From: Bradyrhizobium sp. BR 10289
Lineage (GTDB): Bacteria > Pseudomonadota > Alphaproteobacteria > Rhizobiales > Xanthobacteraceae
Direction: 5' to 3'
Length of the DNA stretch: 64,000 nt
Assembly: GCF_019455385.1 (NCBI RefSeq)
Contig: NZ_JACOFR010000001.1
Location: forward strand, 372,001-436,000
Made by a program: the position numbers and the translations under genes. How positions within the stretch are numbered: the first letter of the stretch is position 1; each line of letters starts with the position of its first letter. The notes below the pieces were generated by a model. The model did no database searches. It worked only from the letters and a program-made list of their open reading frames with translations, and was not told where the DNA came from. Shown in pieces: positions 52,935-62,057 of this stretch.

Positions 52935-53174
52935 TCAGCGAATGACGTAGGGCAGGAGGCCCAGGAACCGCGCGCGCTTGATGGCGCGGGCGAGCTCACG
53001 CTGCTTCTTCGCAGACACCGCGGTGATGCGGCTCGGCACGATCTTGCCGCGCTCGGAGACGTAACGCATCAGCAGCTTGGAGTCCTTGTAGTCGATCTTC
53101 GGAGCATTGGCGCCCGTGAACGGGCAGCTCTTGCGACGACGGAAAAACGGACGGCGTGCACCAGCTTCAGCCAT
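52935..53174 (-). CDS. rpsR: 30S ribosomal protein S18
   Basis: Product of 79 residues. The N-terminal [15 protein letters not shown] and [19 protein letters not shown] are exact S18 hallmarks, ending [21 protein letters not shown]18 binds with S6 to the platform of the 30S subunit. It starts 5 bp after rpsF. Confidence 0.97.
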   Translation of the reverse strand: MAEAGARRPFFRRRKSCPFTGANAPKIDYKDSKLLMRYVSERGKIVPSRITAVSAKKQRELARAIKRARFLGLLPYVIR

Positions 53175-53179
53175 TGATC

Positions 53180-53647
53180 TTACTCCCCATCCGTGGATTC
53201 AGCTTCGTCGCGCGGACGGCGCGGGCCGCGGTCACCGCGGAAGCCACCGTCGCGGTCGCCACGGAAGCCGCCTTCGCGCTCACCGCGGAAGCCGCCGCCA
53301 CGATCATCACGCTCGCGATCGCGATCGGCCTTGCGCATCATCGCGGACGGGCCTTCCTCGAGTTCTTCGACGCGGACGCTGAGATAGCGGATCACGTCCT
53401 CGCTGATGCGCTCCTGGCGCTCGATCTCGGCGATCGCCGCCGAGGGCGCGTCGATGTTGAGCAGCACGAAGTGCGCCTTGCGGTTCTTGTTCATGCGGTA
53501 GGTGAGGGAGCGAACGCCCCAGTTCTCGGTCTTGGTGACCTTGCCGCCGAGACCCTCGACGATGCCGGTCATCTGCGCAGTCAGCTCTTCGACCTGCTGC
53601 GGGCTCGCGTCCTGGCGCGCGAGGAAAACATGCTCATAGAGAGCCAT
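53180..53647 (-). CDS. rpsF: 30S ribosomal protein S6 with RGG-like C-terminal tail
   Basis: Product of 155 residues, longer than the usual ~100-135. The S6 core ([55 protein letters not shown]) ends near residue 108. A tail of Arg/Gly/Asp repeats follows, [19 protein letters not shown] and [14 protein letters not shown], four copies of G-F-R-G-[ED]-R. The repeats resemble RGG RNA-binding boxes. It is the first gene of the ribosomal unit, behind the promoter at 53837-53864. Confidence 0.95.
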   Translation of the reverse strand: MALYEHVFLARQDASPQQVEELTAQMTGIVEGLGGKVTKTENWGVRSLTYRMNKNRKAHFVLLNIDAPSAAIAEIERQERISEDVIRYLSVRVEELEEGPSAMMRKADRDRERDDRGGGFRGEREGGFRGDRDGGFRGDRGPRRPRDEAESTDGE

Positions 53648-53985
53648 GATGGTCCTTTCCTTGTTGGCGCATCGCCCGGCGTCAAGCCCTTAAGAGGCCT
53701 TCGGAAAGGACTCTGGGATTAAGCTCAGAAGGCGGAAACACGGGACGACGGGCCGACTGGCCCTGCCACACCAAAATCACGAATGATTTGTTGAGACCGT
53801 CCGTTCAGCTCCCGGCCGGGGTCTGCGGATGCGCGCCTTATACGGATTTTGGCCGGCTTTGCAAGGTTGGCGGCCTTACTTCCGACCCGGATGGTTGCGG
53901 TCCCGCCGGGCGGGCCATCTCCAGATACCACAGCGCTTGATTTATTTGTTTGTATAGCATACAAATAAGCGAGCGAGAGGATCCA
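53648..53985. promoter_or_regulatory. Divergent regulatory region: rpsF promoter/leader and desaturase tetR operator
   Basis: On the minus strand TTGCAA (53859-53864) and TATAAG (53837-53842) with a 16-bp spacer make a good rpsF promoter. The leader of about 180 nt holds hairpins GGGCC-AGTC-GGCCC and a longer CCTTC...GAAGG fold. It might bind S6:S18, but this was not tested. On the plus side, TTTGTAT-AGC-ATACAAA (53949-53965) is a perfect 7-bp-armed palindrome 20 bp before the tetR ATG and is probably its operator. Confidence 0.6.
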
Positions 53986-54684
53986 ATGGCAGACAAATCT
54001 GCCCATGCACCATCAGATGCGGCAGGCGACCCCAAGCATGCGGCGCGGGCGACGCGCTCGGCCGGTCGCAAGATGCGGTCGCTGCTGCTGGATGCGGCGA
54101 GCCCGCTGTTCCGCGAGCGGGGACTTTCCGGCGCCTCGATCACCGACATCGCCGCTGCGGCGGACGCATTTCCGAGCCAGATCACCTATTACTTCCGCAC
54201 CAAGGAGGCGCTGTTCGTGGAATGCGCCTGCCGCGACCTGCTGTATCTGGCGCGCGCGACCGAGCAGGCCGCGCTGAAGGCGCGCACACCCCCAGAATAC
54301 ACCCACGCGCTGGCCGAAACCGTGACGGCGAGCGATTCGATCGCCTTCTTCGCTGAAGCCCTGACATTGACGCGGCGGCGTCAGGATCTTGCGCCGCTGG
54401 TCGAACGCACGATCGAGCGACTGCATAGCGAGGGTACGCGCGCCTATGCGAGCCAGGTCGCACGGCATGGCTGGCGCTCCCTCCGCGCGCCCGACGAAAG
54501 CTCGCGGCGGTTCTGGGCCATTGCCATCGGTGTCATCCTCGAAGGCTACGCGATGGGCCGTTCGCCCGAGGCCCTGTGCGCGGAGATGCTGCGCGTGCTC
54601 GGCGAGCAGGCGAAGGTTACGGGGGATGCCGCGCGCCTGCGTCTCGTCGACGACACATCCGGCAATTCGAATGAGGAGGGCTAG
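53986..54684 (+). CDS. TetR/AcrR family regulator of the desaturase operon
   Basis: Product of 232 residues, ATG with GAGAGG upstream. HTH region (about 30-75): MRSLLLDAASPLFRERGLSG, then ASITDIAAAADAFPSQITYY and FRTKEALFVECA. The C-terminal ligand domain resembles TetR_C-type regulators of fatty acid or desaturase genes (e.g. DesT-like role by analogy). Its gene is followed 3 bp later by the desaturase, and the palindrome at 53949-53965 fits autorepression of both. Confidence 0.88.
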   Translation: MADKSAHAPSDAAGDPKHAARATRSAGRKMRSLLLDAASPLFRERGLSGASITDIAAAADAFPSQITYYFRTKEALFVECACRDLLYLARATEQAALKARTPPEYTHALAETVTASDSIAFFAEALTLTRRRQDLAPLVERTIERLHSEGTRAYASQVARHGWRSLRAPDESSRRFWAIAIGVILEGYAMGRSPEALCAEMLRVLGEQAKVTGDAARLRLVDDTSGNSNEEG

Positions 54685-54687
54685 GCC

Positions 54688-55713
54688 ATGACCGCGCTTC
54701 GCATGCGTGCCCGCGATTTCCTGACCGACGATCAACTCGCCGACGTGCGCCGGCGCGTGACATGGAAGGGCGTTGCGATGATCGCCCACGCCTGGGCGCT
54801 CATCATTGGCGCGATCGCGCTGGTCGCGTGGTGGCCCAATCCGGTCACCTATGTTGTCGCCGTCGCCATCATCGGCTCGCGTCAGCTCGGCCTTGCGATC
54901 CTCATGCATGACGGTGCCCATGGCTGCCTGTCTGCCGACGAGAAGACCAATCTCGCTTTGAGCCAGTGGTTCTGCGCCTATCCTCTGTTTGCGGAGACGC
55001 GCAGCTATCGCCGCTATCACCTTCAGCATCATGCGCGCACCCAGCAGGAGGACGATCCCGATCTCGTGCTGTCGGCGCCGTTTCCGATCACGCAACTGAG
55101 CTATCGCCGCAAGTTCATCCGCGATATCACCGGGCAGACCGGCTACCAGCAGCGCAAGGCGCAATTGCTCAACGCCCTCGGGCCGAAGGACTGGCCGTGG
55201 CGCCAGCGTGCCGCGCATTTCTGGGAGAAACTCGGCCCGCAATGCGTGGTCAATGCGATCATGTTCGCTGCGTGCGCGGCGGCCGGCGTGTGGTGGGCCT
55301 ATCCGCTGCTATGGCTGGTGCCGCTGCTCACCTGGATGATGGTGATCACCCGCATCCGCAACATCGCCGAGCACGCCGTTGTCCCCGACAGCAACGATCC
55401 CCTGCGCAACACCCGCACCACGCACGCGAATTTTTTCGAGCGTCTGTTCATCGCGCCGTATTACGTGAACTACCACCTCGAGCATCATCTGTTGTTCTAC
55501 GTGCCCTGCTACAATCTGCCCAAGGTGCACCGCCTGCTCAGCGAGAGCCGGCATGCCGGTCGCATGGAGGTGCAGCCGAGCTACGCGGCGGTGCTTCGTC
55601 TCGCGACCGCCAAGCCGAACGGCGACGATCGGCCGGGCCAATTGGCCAGCAGCGCGCGCCGCGCGCAGGCCGGCGCCGAGGTCGGGGCGGATCAGAAGGC
55701 AGGCGGTTTTTAA
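54688..55713 (+). CDS. Membrane fatty acid desaturase family protein
   Basis: Product of 341 residues. Membrane desaturases bind two iron ions by eight His in three boxes. These are present: HDGAH (about residue 74), HLQHHAR (about 112) and HLEHH (about 269), with membrane spans between them. The family uses O2 and reductant to add a double bond to acyl chains, or hydroxylates related lipids; regiochemistry is not known. The polar tail of about 45 residues is Ala/Arg-rich. It forms an operon with the TetR gene upstream. Confidence 0.88.
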   Translation: MTALRMRARDFLTDDQLADVRRRVTWKGVAMIAHAWALIIGAIALVAWWPNPVTYVVAVAIIGSRQLGLAILMHDGAHGCLSADEKTNLALSQWFCAYPLFAETRSYRRYHLQHHARTQQEDDPDLVLSAPFPITQLSYRRKFIRDITGQTGYQQRKAQLLNALGPKDWPWRQRAAHFWEKLGPQCVVNAIMFAACAAAGVWWAYPLLWLVPLLTWMMVITRIRNIAEHAVVPDSNDPLRNTRTTHANFFERLFIAPYYVNYHLEHHLLFYVPCYNLPKVHRLLSESRHAGRMEVQPSYAAVLRLATAKPNGDDRPGQLASSARRAQAGAEVGADQKAGGF

Positions 55714-55887
55714 CAGGCCGAACCTCGGTTGAAGGCTCACCAGGGTTCCCATCGTGGCTTGACAGTGCCTGCCCTGACGGTGTCTACGGCCCCCTTTGAA
55801 GCACGATCCGGAACCATGGCCCAAGGCCGTGCGTAATCGGCTGCCCGGTTTCTCGCAGGGGTCGTGCTGGACAAGCAGGGAGCGCCG

Positions 55888-56847
55888 ATGACGGCTGCAT
55901 TCACATTTCCTGGGCAGGGTTCCCAGGCAGTCGGCATGGGCAAGGCCCTGGCCGACGCCTTCCCGGTGGCGCGCGCCGTGTTCGACGAGGTCGATGCCGC
56001 GCTTTCCGAGAAGCTGACGGCGACCATCTGGGATGGCCCGGCCGAAACCCTCCAGCTCACTGAGAACGCCCAGCCAGCCCTCATGGCGGTATCTGTGGCG
56101 ACCCTGCGCGTGCTGGAAGCCGAAGCCGGTTTTTCCGTGGGGCGGGATGCTGCCTTCGTCGCCGGCCACTCGCTCGGTGAATATTCGGCGCTGGCTGCCG
56201 CCGGCAGCCTGACGGTGTCCGATACCGCACGGCTGCTTCGGACTCGCGGTCTCGCCATGCAGAAGGCCGTCCCGGTCGGCGCCGGCGCGATGGCCGCGCT
56301 GCTCGGCCTCGACTACGAGGCCGCCATGGCCGTCGCCAACGAGGCGGCGCAGGGGCAAGTCTGCCAGGCCGCGAACGACAATGGCGGCGGCCAGGTTGTC
56401 GTCTCCGGCGACAAGGCCGCGGTCGACCGCGCGGTCGAGATCGCCAAGACCAAGGGCGCCAAACGCGCGATGCTGCTGCCGGTGTCCGCACCGTTCCATT
56501 GCAAGCTGATGCAGCCCGCGGCCGACGCGATGGCCGAGGCGCTGGCGAAGGTCACGATCAAGGCGCCGGCAGCGCCGCTGGTGTCGAACGTGCTGGCGAG
56601 CGCCATCACCGATCCCGACGAGATCCGCCGCCGCCTGGTCGACCAGGTCACCGGCACGGTTCGCTGGCGCGAGTCGGTTGCCTATATGGCAGGGCAGGGC
56701 GTCACCCGTTTCTTCGAGATTGGCGCGGGCAAGGTGCTGAGCGGACTCGTCAAGCGCATTGCGGACGGCGCCGTCGGCGTGTCGGTCGGCGGTCCCAACG
56801 ACATTGCCGCCGCCAAGGATGCATTGGCCGCTGCGAAGCAGGCTTAA
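55888..56847 (+). CDS. fabD: Malonyl-CoA:ACP transacylase
   Basis: Product of 319 residues. FabD moves malonyl groups from CoA to acyl carrier protein. TFPGQGSQAVGMGK, the active Ser in AGHSLGEYSAL (about residue 92), the catalytic His in SAPFHCKLM and QVTGTVRWRESV are all seen. The ATG has GGGAG 6 bp upstream. It opens the fabD-fabG-acpP-fabF block. Confidence 0.95.
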   Translation: MTAAFTFPGQGSQAVGMGKALADAFPVARAVFDEVDAALSEKLTATIWDGPAETLQLTENAQPALMAVSVATLRVLEAEAGFSVGRDAAFVAGHSLGEYSALAAAGSLTVSDTARLLRTRGLAMQKAVPVGAGAMAALLGLDYEAAMAVANEAAQGQVCQAANDNGGGQVVVSGDKAAVDRAVEIAKTKGAKRAMLLPVSAPFHCKLMQPAADAMAEALAKVTIKAPAAPLVSNVLASAITDPDEIRRRLVDQVTGTVRWRESVAYMAGQGVTRFFEIGAGKVLSGLVKRIADGAVGVSVGGPNDIAAAKDALAAAKQA

Positions 56848-56914
56848 GTTTACGCACGATCTTTCCGGAAAACCGCTGCACACTTTTCCGGATCGTGCTT
56901 TGGAGGAGTTTTTG

Positions 56915-57652
56915 ATGTTCGATCTGACTGGCAAAAAGGCGCTCGTCACCGGTGCGACCGGCGGCATCGGCGGCGCGATCGCGCAGGCGCTGCATGCGCA
57001 GGGTGCCACCGTTTCGATATCAGGGACGCGGAAAGAGGTGCTGGATGAGCTGGCCGGCAAGCTTGGCGAGCGCACCCATGTGCTGCCCTGCAATCTCTCC
57101 AAGGCCGACGAGGTCGAGGCGCTGGTGCCCGCGGCGGAAGCTGCGATGGGACAGGTCGACATCCTCGTCGCCAATGCCGGCATCACCCGTGACAATCTGT
57201 TCGTGCAGCTTCGGGACGAGGACTGGGAGGAGGTCATCAACATCAACCTGACCTCGACCTTCCGCCTGGCGCGCGCCGCCACCAAACTGATGATGCGCAA
57301 GCGCTTCGGCCGCATCATCGCCATCACCTCGGTGGTCGGCGTCACCGGCAATCCCGGGCAGGGTAATTACACCGCGTCGAAGGCGGGCCTGATCGGCATG
57401 ATCAAGACGTTAGGGGCCGAATACGCCAAGCGCGGCGTCACCGCGAACTGCATCGCGCCCGGCTTCATCAAGACGCCGATGACGGACGCGCTCAACGACA
57501 AGCAGCGCGAGACGATTCTGAGCAAGGTTCCGGCCAACCGTCTGGGGACGCCCGAGGACATCGCGGCGGCGGCGGTCTACCTCAGCTCGAACGAAGCAGC
57601 CTACGTGACCGGCCAGACCATCCACGTCAACGGCGGCATGGCCATGATCTGA
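56915..57652 (+). CDS. fabG: 3-oxoacyl-ACP reductase
   Basis: Product of 245 residues. FabG is an NADPH-dependent SDR reducing 3-oxoacyl-ACP. TGATGGIGGAIAQ is the cofactor loop, NAGITRDNLF the NAG motif, and the catalytic Ser-Tyr-Lys are in ITSVVGVTGNPGQGNYTASK. PGFIKTPMTDAL ends the pattern. A GGAGG precedes the ATG. It follows fabD by 67 bp. Confidence 0.96.
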   Translation: MFDLTGKKALVTGATGGIGGAIAQALHAQGATVSISGTRKEVLDELAGKLGERTHVLPCNLSKADEVEALVPAAEAAMGQVDILVANAGITRDNLFVQLRDEDWEEVININLTSTFRLARAATKLMMRKRFGRIIAITSVVGVTGNPGQGNYTASKAGLIGMIKTLGAEYAKRGVTANCIAPGFIKTPMTDALNDKQRETILSKVPANRLGTPEDIAAAAVYLSSNEAAYVTGQTIHVNGGMAMI

Positions 57653-57978
57653 AGCCCTCATTCCGCACTGCCCACGTGACTGTCCACTTGGGCGGTGCGG
57701 GATGCGGCAAACGGCCGTTTCCGGAGCGAAATGAGGCTTGTAGTCAAGGCAGTTGAAGTATGATAACCGGACCTTCAACGGATGGGCAAAGAACGCCATT
57801 GCAGGTTTTTGAAACCCTGTATATTGGCGATGGGGTGCCTTGGCCGTCGTTCGCCGGGCCCTGCATCGGTTTGGATGGGGCCAAATCAAAGTACGTAAGC
57901 AAAGGCAAGTAACACGACCACGACGGCTCGTATCGTCCCGGGGGGTCGGGTCTACAGGGAACAACACGAGGTTATGCA
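57653..57978 (+). promoter_or_regulatory. fabG-acpP intergenic region with hairpin and possible acpP promoter
   Basis: CCGCACtGCCCA / TGGGCGGTGCGG (57663-57674 and 57689-57700) form a 12-bp stem with one G-T pair just after fabG. Farther on TTGCAG (57799-57804) and TATATT (57820-57825) make a possible promoter with a short 15-bp spacer, giving a ~145-nt leader for acpP. The rest shows no gene. Confidence 0.4.
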
Positions 57979-58218
57979 ATGAGTGACATTGGCGAGCGGG
58001 TTAAGAAGATCGTGGTCGAACACCTTGGTGTTGAACCCGAGAAGGTCGTCGACGCAGCGAGCTTCATCGACGACCTCGGCGCCGACAGTCTGGACACCGT
58101 CGAGCTGGTGATGGCGTTCGAAGAGGAATTCGGGTGCGAGATTCCGGATGACGCCGCCGAGACGATTCTCACCGTCGGCGACGCCACGAAGTTTCTCGAG
58201 AAGAACGCGAAGAGCTAA
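57979..58218 (+). CDS. acpP: Acyl carrier protein
   Basis: Product of 79 residues, acidic. The 4'-phosphopantetheine serine is in [19 protein letters not shown] (Ser about residue 37). It starts [20 protein letters not shown], the standard housekeeping ACP of alphaproteobacteria, and carries all growing acyl chains of type II synthesis. GAGG lies upstream of the ATG. It has its own terminator and so may be made in excess over its neighbours. Confidence 0.97.
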   Translation: MSDIGERVKKIVVEHLGVEPEKVVDAASFIDDLGADSLDTVELVMAFEEEFGCEIPDDAAETILTVGDATKFLEKNAKS

Positions 58219-58247
58219 GGCTCTTCATTTTCGCGGGGACAACATTG

Positions 58248-58290
58248 AAACCGGACGGGCCGCTTCGCAGCGGCCAGCCGGTTTCTTGTT
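58248..58290 (+). terminator. Rho-independent terminator after acpP
   Basis: AAACCGG / CCGGTTT (58248-58254 with 58278-58284) and inner GGCCGC / GCGGCC (58258-58263 with 58270-58275), followed by CTTGTT. It lies 30 bp after acpP and would make fabF expression depend on read-through or a promoter of its own. Confidence 0.7.
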
Positions 58291-58326
58291 ATTGGCCGTG
58301 AATCTTTCGATGCGGAGTTTTCGGAT

Positions 58327-59592
58327 ATGAGGCGGGTTGTCGTCACTGGTCTTGGTATGGTGTCGCCACTCGGCTGCGGCGTCGAGCCGACCTGGAAACG
58401 CATCCTCAACGGCGAAAGCGGTGCGCGCAAGATCGAGAGCTTCGACGTCTCCGATCTTCAGACCAGATACGCCTGCACCGTCGTGCGCGGCGATGGCAGC
58501 AACGACACCTTCAATCCCGACAAGTGGATGGAGCCGAAGGACCAGCGCAAGGTCGACGACTTCATCATCTTCGCCATGGCCGCAGCCGGCCAGGCGCTCG
58601 ACGATGCCGACTGGCATCCCGAGACCGAAGAGGACAAGTGCGCGACCGGCACCATGATCGGTTCCGGCATCGGCGGCCTCACCGGCATCGCCGACACCGC
58701 GATCCTGCTCAAGGAGCGCGGACCGCGCCGGGTATCGCCGTTCTTCATTCCGGGCCGCCTGATCAATCTCGCCTCCGGCTACGTCTCGATCGCTCATGGC
58801 CTGAAGGGCCCGAACCATTCGGTGGTGACGGCCTGCTCGACCGGCGCGCATGCGGTCGGCGATGCTGCGCGCCTGATCGCGCTTGGCGATGCCGACGTCA
58901 TGGTCGCCGGCGGCGCGGAGTCACCGATCAGCCGCATCGGCATTGCCGGCTTCAACGCCGCGCGTGCGCTCTCGACCGGCTTCAACGAGACGCCCGAGAA
59001 GGCCTCGCGTCCCTACGACAAGGACCGCGACGGGTTCGTCATGGGCGAGGGCGCCGGTGTCCTGGTGCTCGAGGAGCTCGAACACGCCCAGCGCCGCGGC
59101 GCCAGGATCTATGCCGAGGTGATCGGCTACGGTCTGTCGGGTGATGCCTATCACATTACGTCGCCGTCGCCCGATGGCGATGGCGGTTTCCGCAGCATGT
59201 CGGCCGCGCTCAAGCGCGCCGGGCTGACGGCCTCCGATCTCGACTACATCAACGCGCACGGCACCTCGACACCGCTCGGCGACGAGATCGAGCTCGGTGC
59301 GGTCGAACGCCTGCTTGGCAACGCCGCCTCCAAGGTCGCGATGTCCTCGACCAAATCATCGACCGGGCATCTGCTCGGCGCGGCCGGTGCGATCGAGGCG
59401 ATCTTCGCCATTCTCGCGATTCGCGATAATGTCGTGCCGCCGACGATCAATCTGGACAATCCGTCGGTCGAGACGGCGATCGATCTCGTGCCTCACGTCG
59501 CGAAGAAGCGCGAGGTCAACGTGGCATTGTCGAATTCTTTTGGTTTTGGCGGTACCAATGCGTCGGTCGTCGTCCGGCGTTTGGCCAGTTAG
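58327..59592 (+). CDS. fabF: Beta-ketoacyl-ACP synthase II
   Basis: Product of 421 residues. FabF extends acyl-ACP with malonyl-ACP. The start RRVVVTGLGMVSPLG is classical; the nucleophile Cys is in VTACSTGAHAVGDA, and His residues in NAHGTSTPLGD and SSTGHLLGAAG complete the Cys-His-His site. SFGFGGTNAS is at the end. Full length. It follows the acpP terminator by 36 bp. Confidence 0.96.
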   Translation: MRRVVVTGLGMVSPLGCGVEPTWKRILNGESGARKIESFDVSDLQTRYACTVVRGDGSNDTFNPDKWMEPKDQRKVDDFIIFAMAAAGQALDDADWHPETEEDKCATGTMIGSGIGGLTGIADTAILLKERGPRRVSPFFIPGRLINLASGYVSIAHGLKGPNHSVVTACSTGAHAVGDAARLIALGDADVMVAGGAESPISRIGIAGFNAARALSTGFNETPEKASRPYDKDRDGFVMGEGAGVLVLEELEHAQRRGARIYAEVIGYGLSGDAYHITSPSPDGDGGFRSMSAALKRAGLTASDLDYINAHGTSTPLGDEIELGAVERLLGNAASKVAMSSTKSSTGHLLGAAGAIEAIFAILAIRDNVVPPTINLDNPSVETAIDLVPHVAKKREVNVALSNSFGFGGTNASVVVRRLAS

Positions 59593-59717
59593 CTTGCTTT
59601 TGAGACGAATCCACCGTTTTGCCGTATTCGGCGATAGTTATCGAAGTGGGCGCGTGCATTTGGCAGGGCAAATGATTGTCAGGCCGCGATTGAACCGGCA
59701 GGATTCAGGTTGCTTCG

Positions 59718-60992
59718 ATGAGTGAAAGGCCGCCCATTTCGCCCCGGAGCCCGCGGGCAGCGCTTGAGCCGGAGCAGCTCCCGCCGCCGCCGAAGCGATC
59801 GGATCGGGCACGCAACCCCTTCGTGATCGTCGGTAATGCCATCATCACGCTGCTGCTGATCTCCATGATCGGTGCGGGCGCGGTCTATTATTACGGCCGG
59901 CAGGTGCTCGAGGCCCCGGGCCCGCTGAAGGAAGACAAGATCGTCAACATCCCGCAGCGCGCCGGCAAGCGCGACATCGCGGAGACGCTGAACAAGGAGG
60001 GCGTCACCGACGTCAATCCCTGGATCTTCATCGCCAGCGTCGCCGCGCTGAAGGCGAGCTCGGATCTCAAGCCGGGTGAATATTCGTTCCAGAAGAACGC
60101 GAGCTTGCGTGACGTCATCGGCACCATCGTCGAAGGCAAGGTGGTGCAGCATTCCGTGACGATCCCGGAAGGCCTGACGTCCGAGCAGATCGTGGCGCGG
60201 CTGTCCGAGAACGACATCTTCACCGGCAGCGTGCGGGAGCTGCCGCGTGAGGGCACGCTGTTGCCCGAGACCTACAAGTTCCCGCGCGGGACCCCGCGCG
60301 ATCAGGTGATCCAGCGCATGCAGCAGGCGCACAAGCGCGTGCTCGCGGAGATCTGGGAACGCCGCAGCCAGGACGTTCCGGTCAAGACGCCGGAGCAGCT
60401 GGTGACGCTCGCCTCGATCGTGGAGAAGGAAACCGGCAAGCCGGACGAGCGGAGCCGCGTCGCCGCCGTGTTCGCCAACCGTCTGCGGCAGAAGATCAAG
60501 CTGCAGTCCGATCCGACCATCATCTACGGTCTCGTCGGCGGCAAGGGTACGCTCGGACGTCCGATCAAGCGCAGCGAGATCACGCAGCCGTCGCCCTACA
60601 ACACCTATGTGATCGAGGGCCTGCCGCCGGGCCCGATCTCCAACCCCGGCCGCGCCTCGCTGGAGGCCGCCGCCAATCCGGCCCGCACCCGCGACCTCTA
60701 TTTCGTCGCCGACGGCACCGGCGGGCACGCTTTCACCGAGACCTACGACGCGCACCAGAAGAACGTCGCGAAGCTCCGCGCGATGGAGAAGCAGATCCAG
60801 AACGACACGGTCGAGCCCGCGGACGACGCGCAGGCGCCCGCTGCGGCCGCGCCTGCTGCCGCCGATGCGCCGACCGCGACCGCGCCGGCCCGGCCCAATC
60901 AGCAGAAGAAGCCGCCGGCCGCGCGCCCGGCGGGTCCTGCGCCCGCCCGCCAGGGTGCGGTGCAGCCGACGCCGCCGGTGATCCAGCGGTAA
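59718..60992 (+). CDS. mltG: Endolytic murein transglycosylase MltG
   Basis: Product of 424 residues. MltG cuts nascent glycan strands next to the inner membrane and so limits strand length. A 40-residue Pro-rich cytoplasmic start precedes one membrane span (IVGNAIITLLLISMIGAGAV). A LysM-like subdomain and the YceG domain follow, with the catalytic Glu in LASIVEKETGKPDERSRVAA and the LQSDPTIIYG loop. The last 60 residues are an Ala/Pro tail. It lies between fabF and yicC, as in many alphaproteobacteria. Confidence 0.94.
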   Translation: MSERPPISPRSPRAALEPEQLPPPPKRSDRARNPFVIVGNAIITLLLISMIGAGAVYYYGRQVLEAPGPLKEDKIVNIPQRAGKRDIAETLNKEGVTDVNPWIFIASVAALKASSDLKPGEYSFQKNASLRDVIGTIVEGKVVQHSVTIPEGLTSEQIVARLSENDIFTGSVRELPREGTLLPETYKFPRGTPRDQVIQRMQQAHKRVLAEIWERRSQDVPVKTPEQLVTLASIVEKETGKPDERSRVAAVFANRLRQKIKLQSDPTIIYGLVGGKGTLGRPIKRSEITQPSPYNTYVIEGLPPGPISNPGRASLEAAANPARTRDLYFVADGTGGHAFTETYDAHQKNVAKLRAMEKQIQNDTVEPADDAQAPAAAAPAAADAPTATAPARPNQQKKPPAARPAGPAPARQGAVQPTPPVIQR

Positions 60993-61166
60993 AGCGTTTT
61001 CCAGCGAAGTGGATGCCGGTTCGCGTGAAGAAAACGCGTCAAAACAGGAATCCAGATGCAGGCCTGCCTACGGGACTTTGCGGATTCCACTTTCCTGCAA
61101 AATAGTCTTAAGATTCGCGTGGCTTGATGCCTCGCGAATCCTTTCGTTTCCGGAGAATTTGACCTG

Positions 61167-62054
61167 ATGGCGCTGTCGTCCATGACCGGCTTTGCTCGAA
61201 GCCACGGCGCGAGCGGGCCGTATACGTTCGAATGGGAGTTGAAGTCGGTCAACGCCAAGGGCTTTGACCTTCGGGTGCGGCTGCCGCAGGGCTTCGACGA
61301 GCTCGAGGCCCACGCCAAGAAGCGCGCCGGCGAGCTCCTTTCGCGCGGCACCGTCTATGCCAATCTCACGGTCAAGCGTGCCAATGCGGCAGCCTCCGTC
61401 CGCGTCAACGAGGACGTGCTCAACGCCGTGCTCAAGGCTGCCGCCGCCATCTCCGGCAAGGTCGACGCGGTCGCGCCCAGCATCGACGGGCTTCTGGCGA
61501 TCAAGGGCGTCATCGAGGTCGCCGAACCCGAGGGCGACGAGGAGGAGGACAAGGCCGCGCGTCTCGCCGCAGCAGAGGCCTTCGACAAGGCGCTCGACGA
61601 ACTCGTCGCGATGCGCAAGCGCGAGGGCACCTCGCTTGGCCAGATCCTGACCCAGCGCGTGGACGAGGTCGAGCAGCTGGCCAAACGCGCCGAGGCTGCG
61701 CCCGGCCGCAAGCCGGAGGCGATCAAGGCGCGGCTCGCCGAGCAGATCGCCAGCCTGCTCGACACGTCCGACCGTTTCGATTCCGACCGCCTGATGCAGG
61801 AGGCGATCCTGATCGCCACCAGGGCCGACATCCGCGAGGAGCTCGACCGCATCGCCTCGCATATCGCCCAGGCGCGCGAGCTGATCGGCAAGGGCGGTCC
61901 GATCGGCCGCAAGCTCGATTTCCTGGCGCAGGAGTTTCACCGCGAGGTCAACACCTGCTGCTCGAAGTCGAACGACATCGAGCTGACCAATACGGGGCTC
62001 GCCATGAAGAACGTGGTCGAGCAGTTCCGCGAACAGGTCCAGAATCTGGAGTGA
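61167..62054 (+). CDS. yicC: YicC/YloC family endoribonuclease
   Basis: Product of 295 residues. YicC proteins are endoribonucleases that cleave small RNAs or mRNA. The N-terminal YicC_N domain begins MALSSMTGFARSHGASGPYT with WELKSVNAKGFDLRVRLP; the C-terminal DUF1732 ends FLAQEFHREVNTCCSKSNDI, the diagnostic metal-site region. It is 3 bp before gmk, a conserved pair. Confidence 0.94.
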   Translation: MALSSMTGFARSHGASGPYTFEWELKSVNAKGFDLRVRLPQGFDELEAHAKKRAGELLSRGTVYANLTVKRANAAASVRVNEDVLNAVLKAAAAISGKVDAVAPSIDGLLAIKGVIEVAEPEGDEEEDKAARLAAAEAFDKALDELVAMRKREGTSLGQILTQRVDEVEQLAKRAEAAPGRKPEAIKARLAEQIASLLDTSDRFDSDRLMQEAILIATRADIREELDRIASHIAQARELIGKGGPIGRKLDFLAQEFHREVNTCCSKSNDIELTNTGLAMKNVVEQFREQVQNLE

Positions 62055-62057
62055 TCG

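Noticed and set aside
57844..57860. Integration site or mobile element near the fab block
   Set aside because: No tRNA, integrase, transposase or direct repeats were seen anywhere in the window; the fab region looks like ancestral core.
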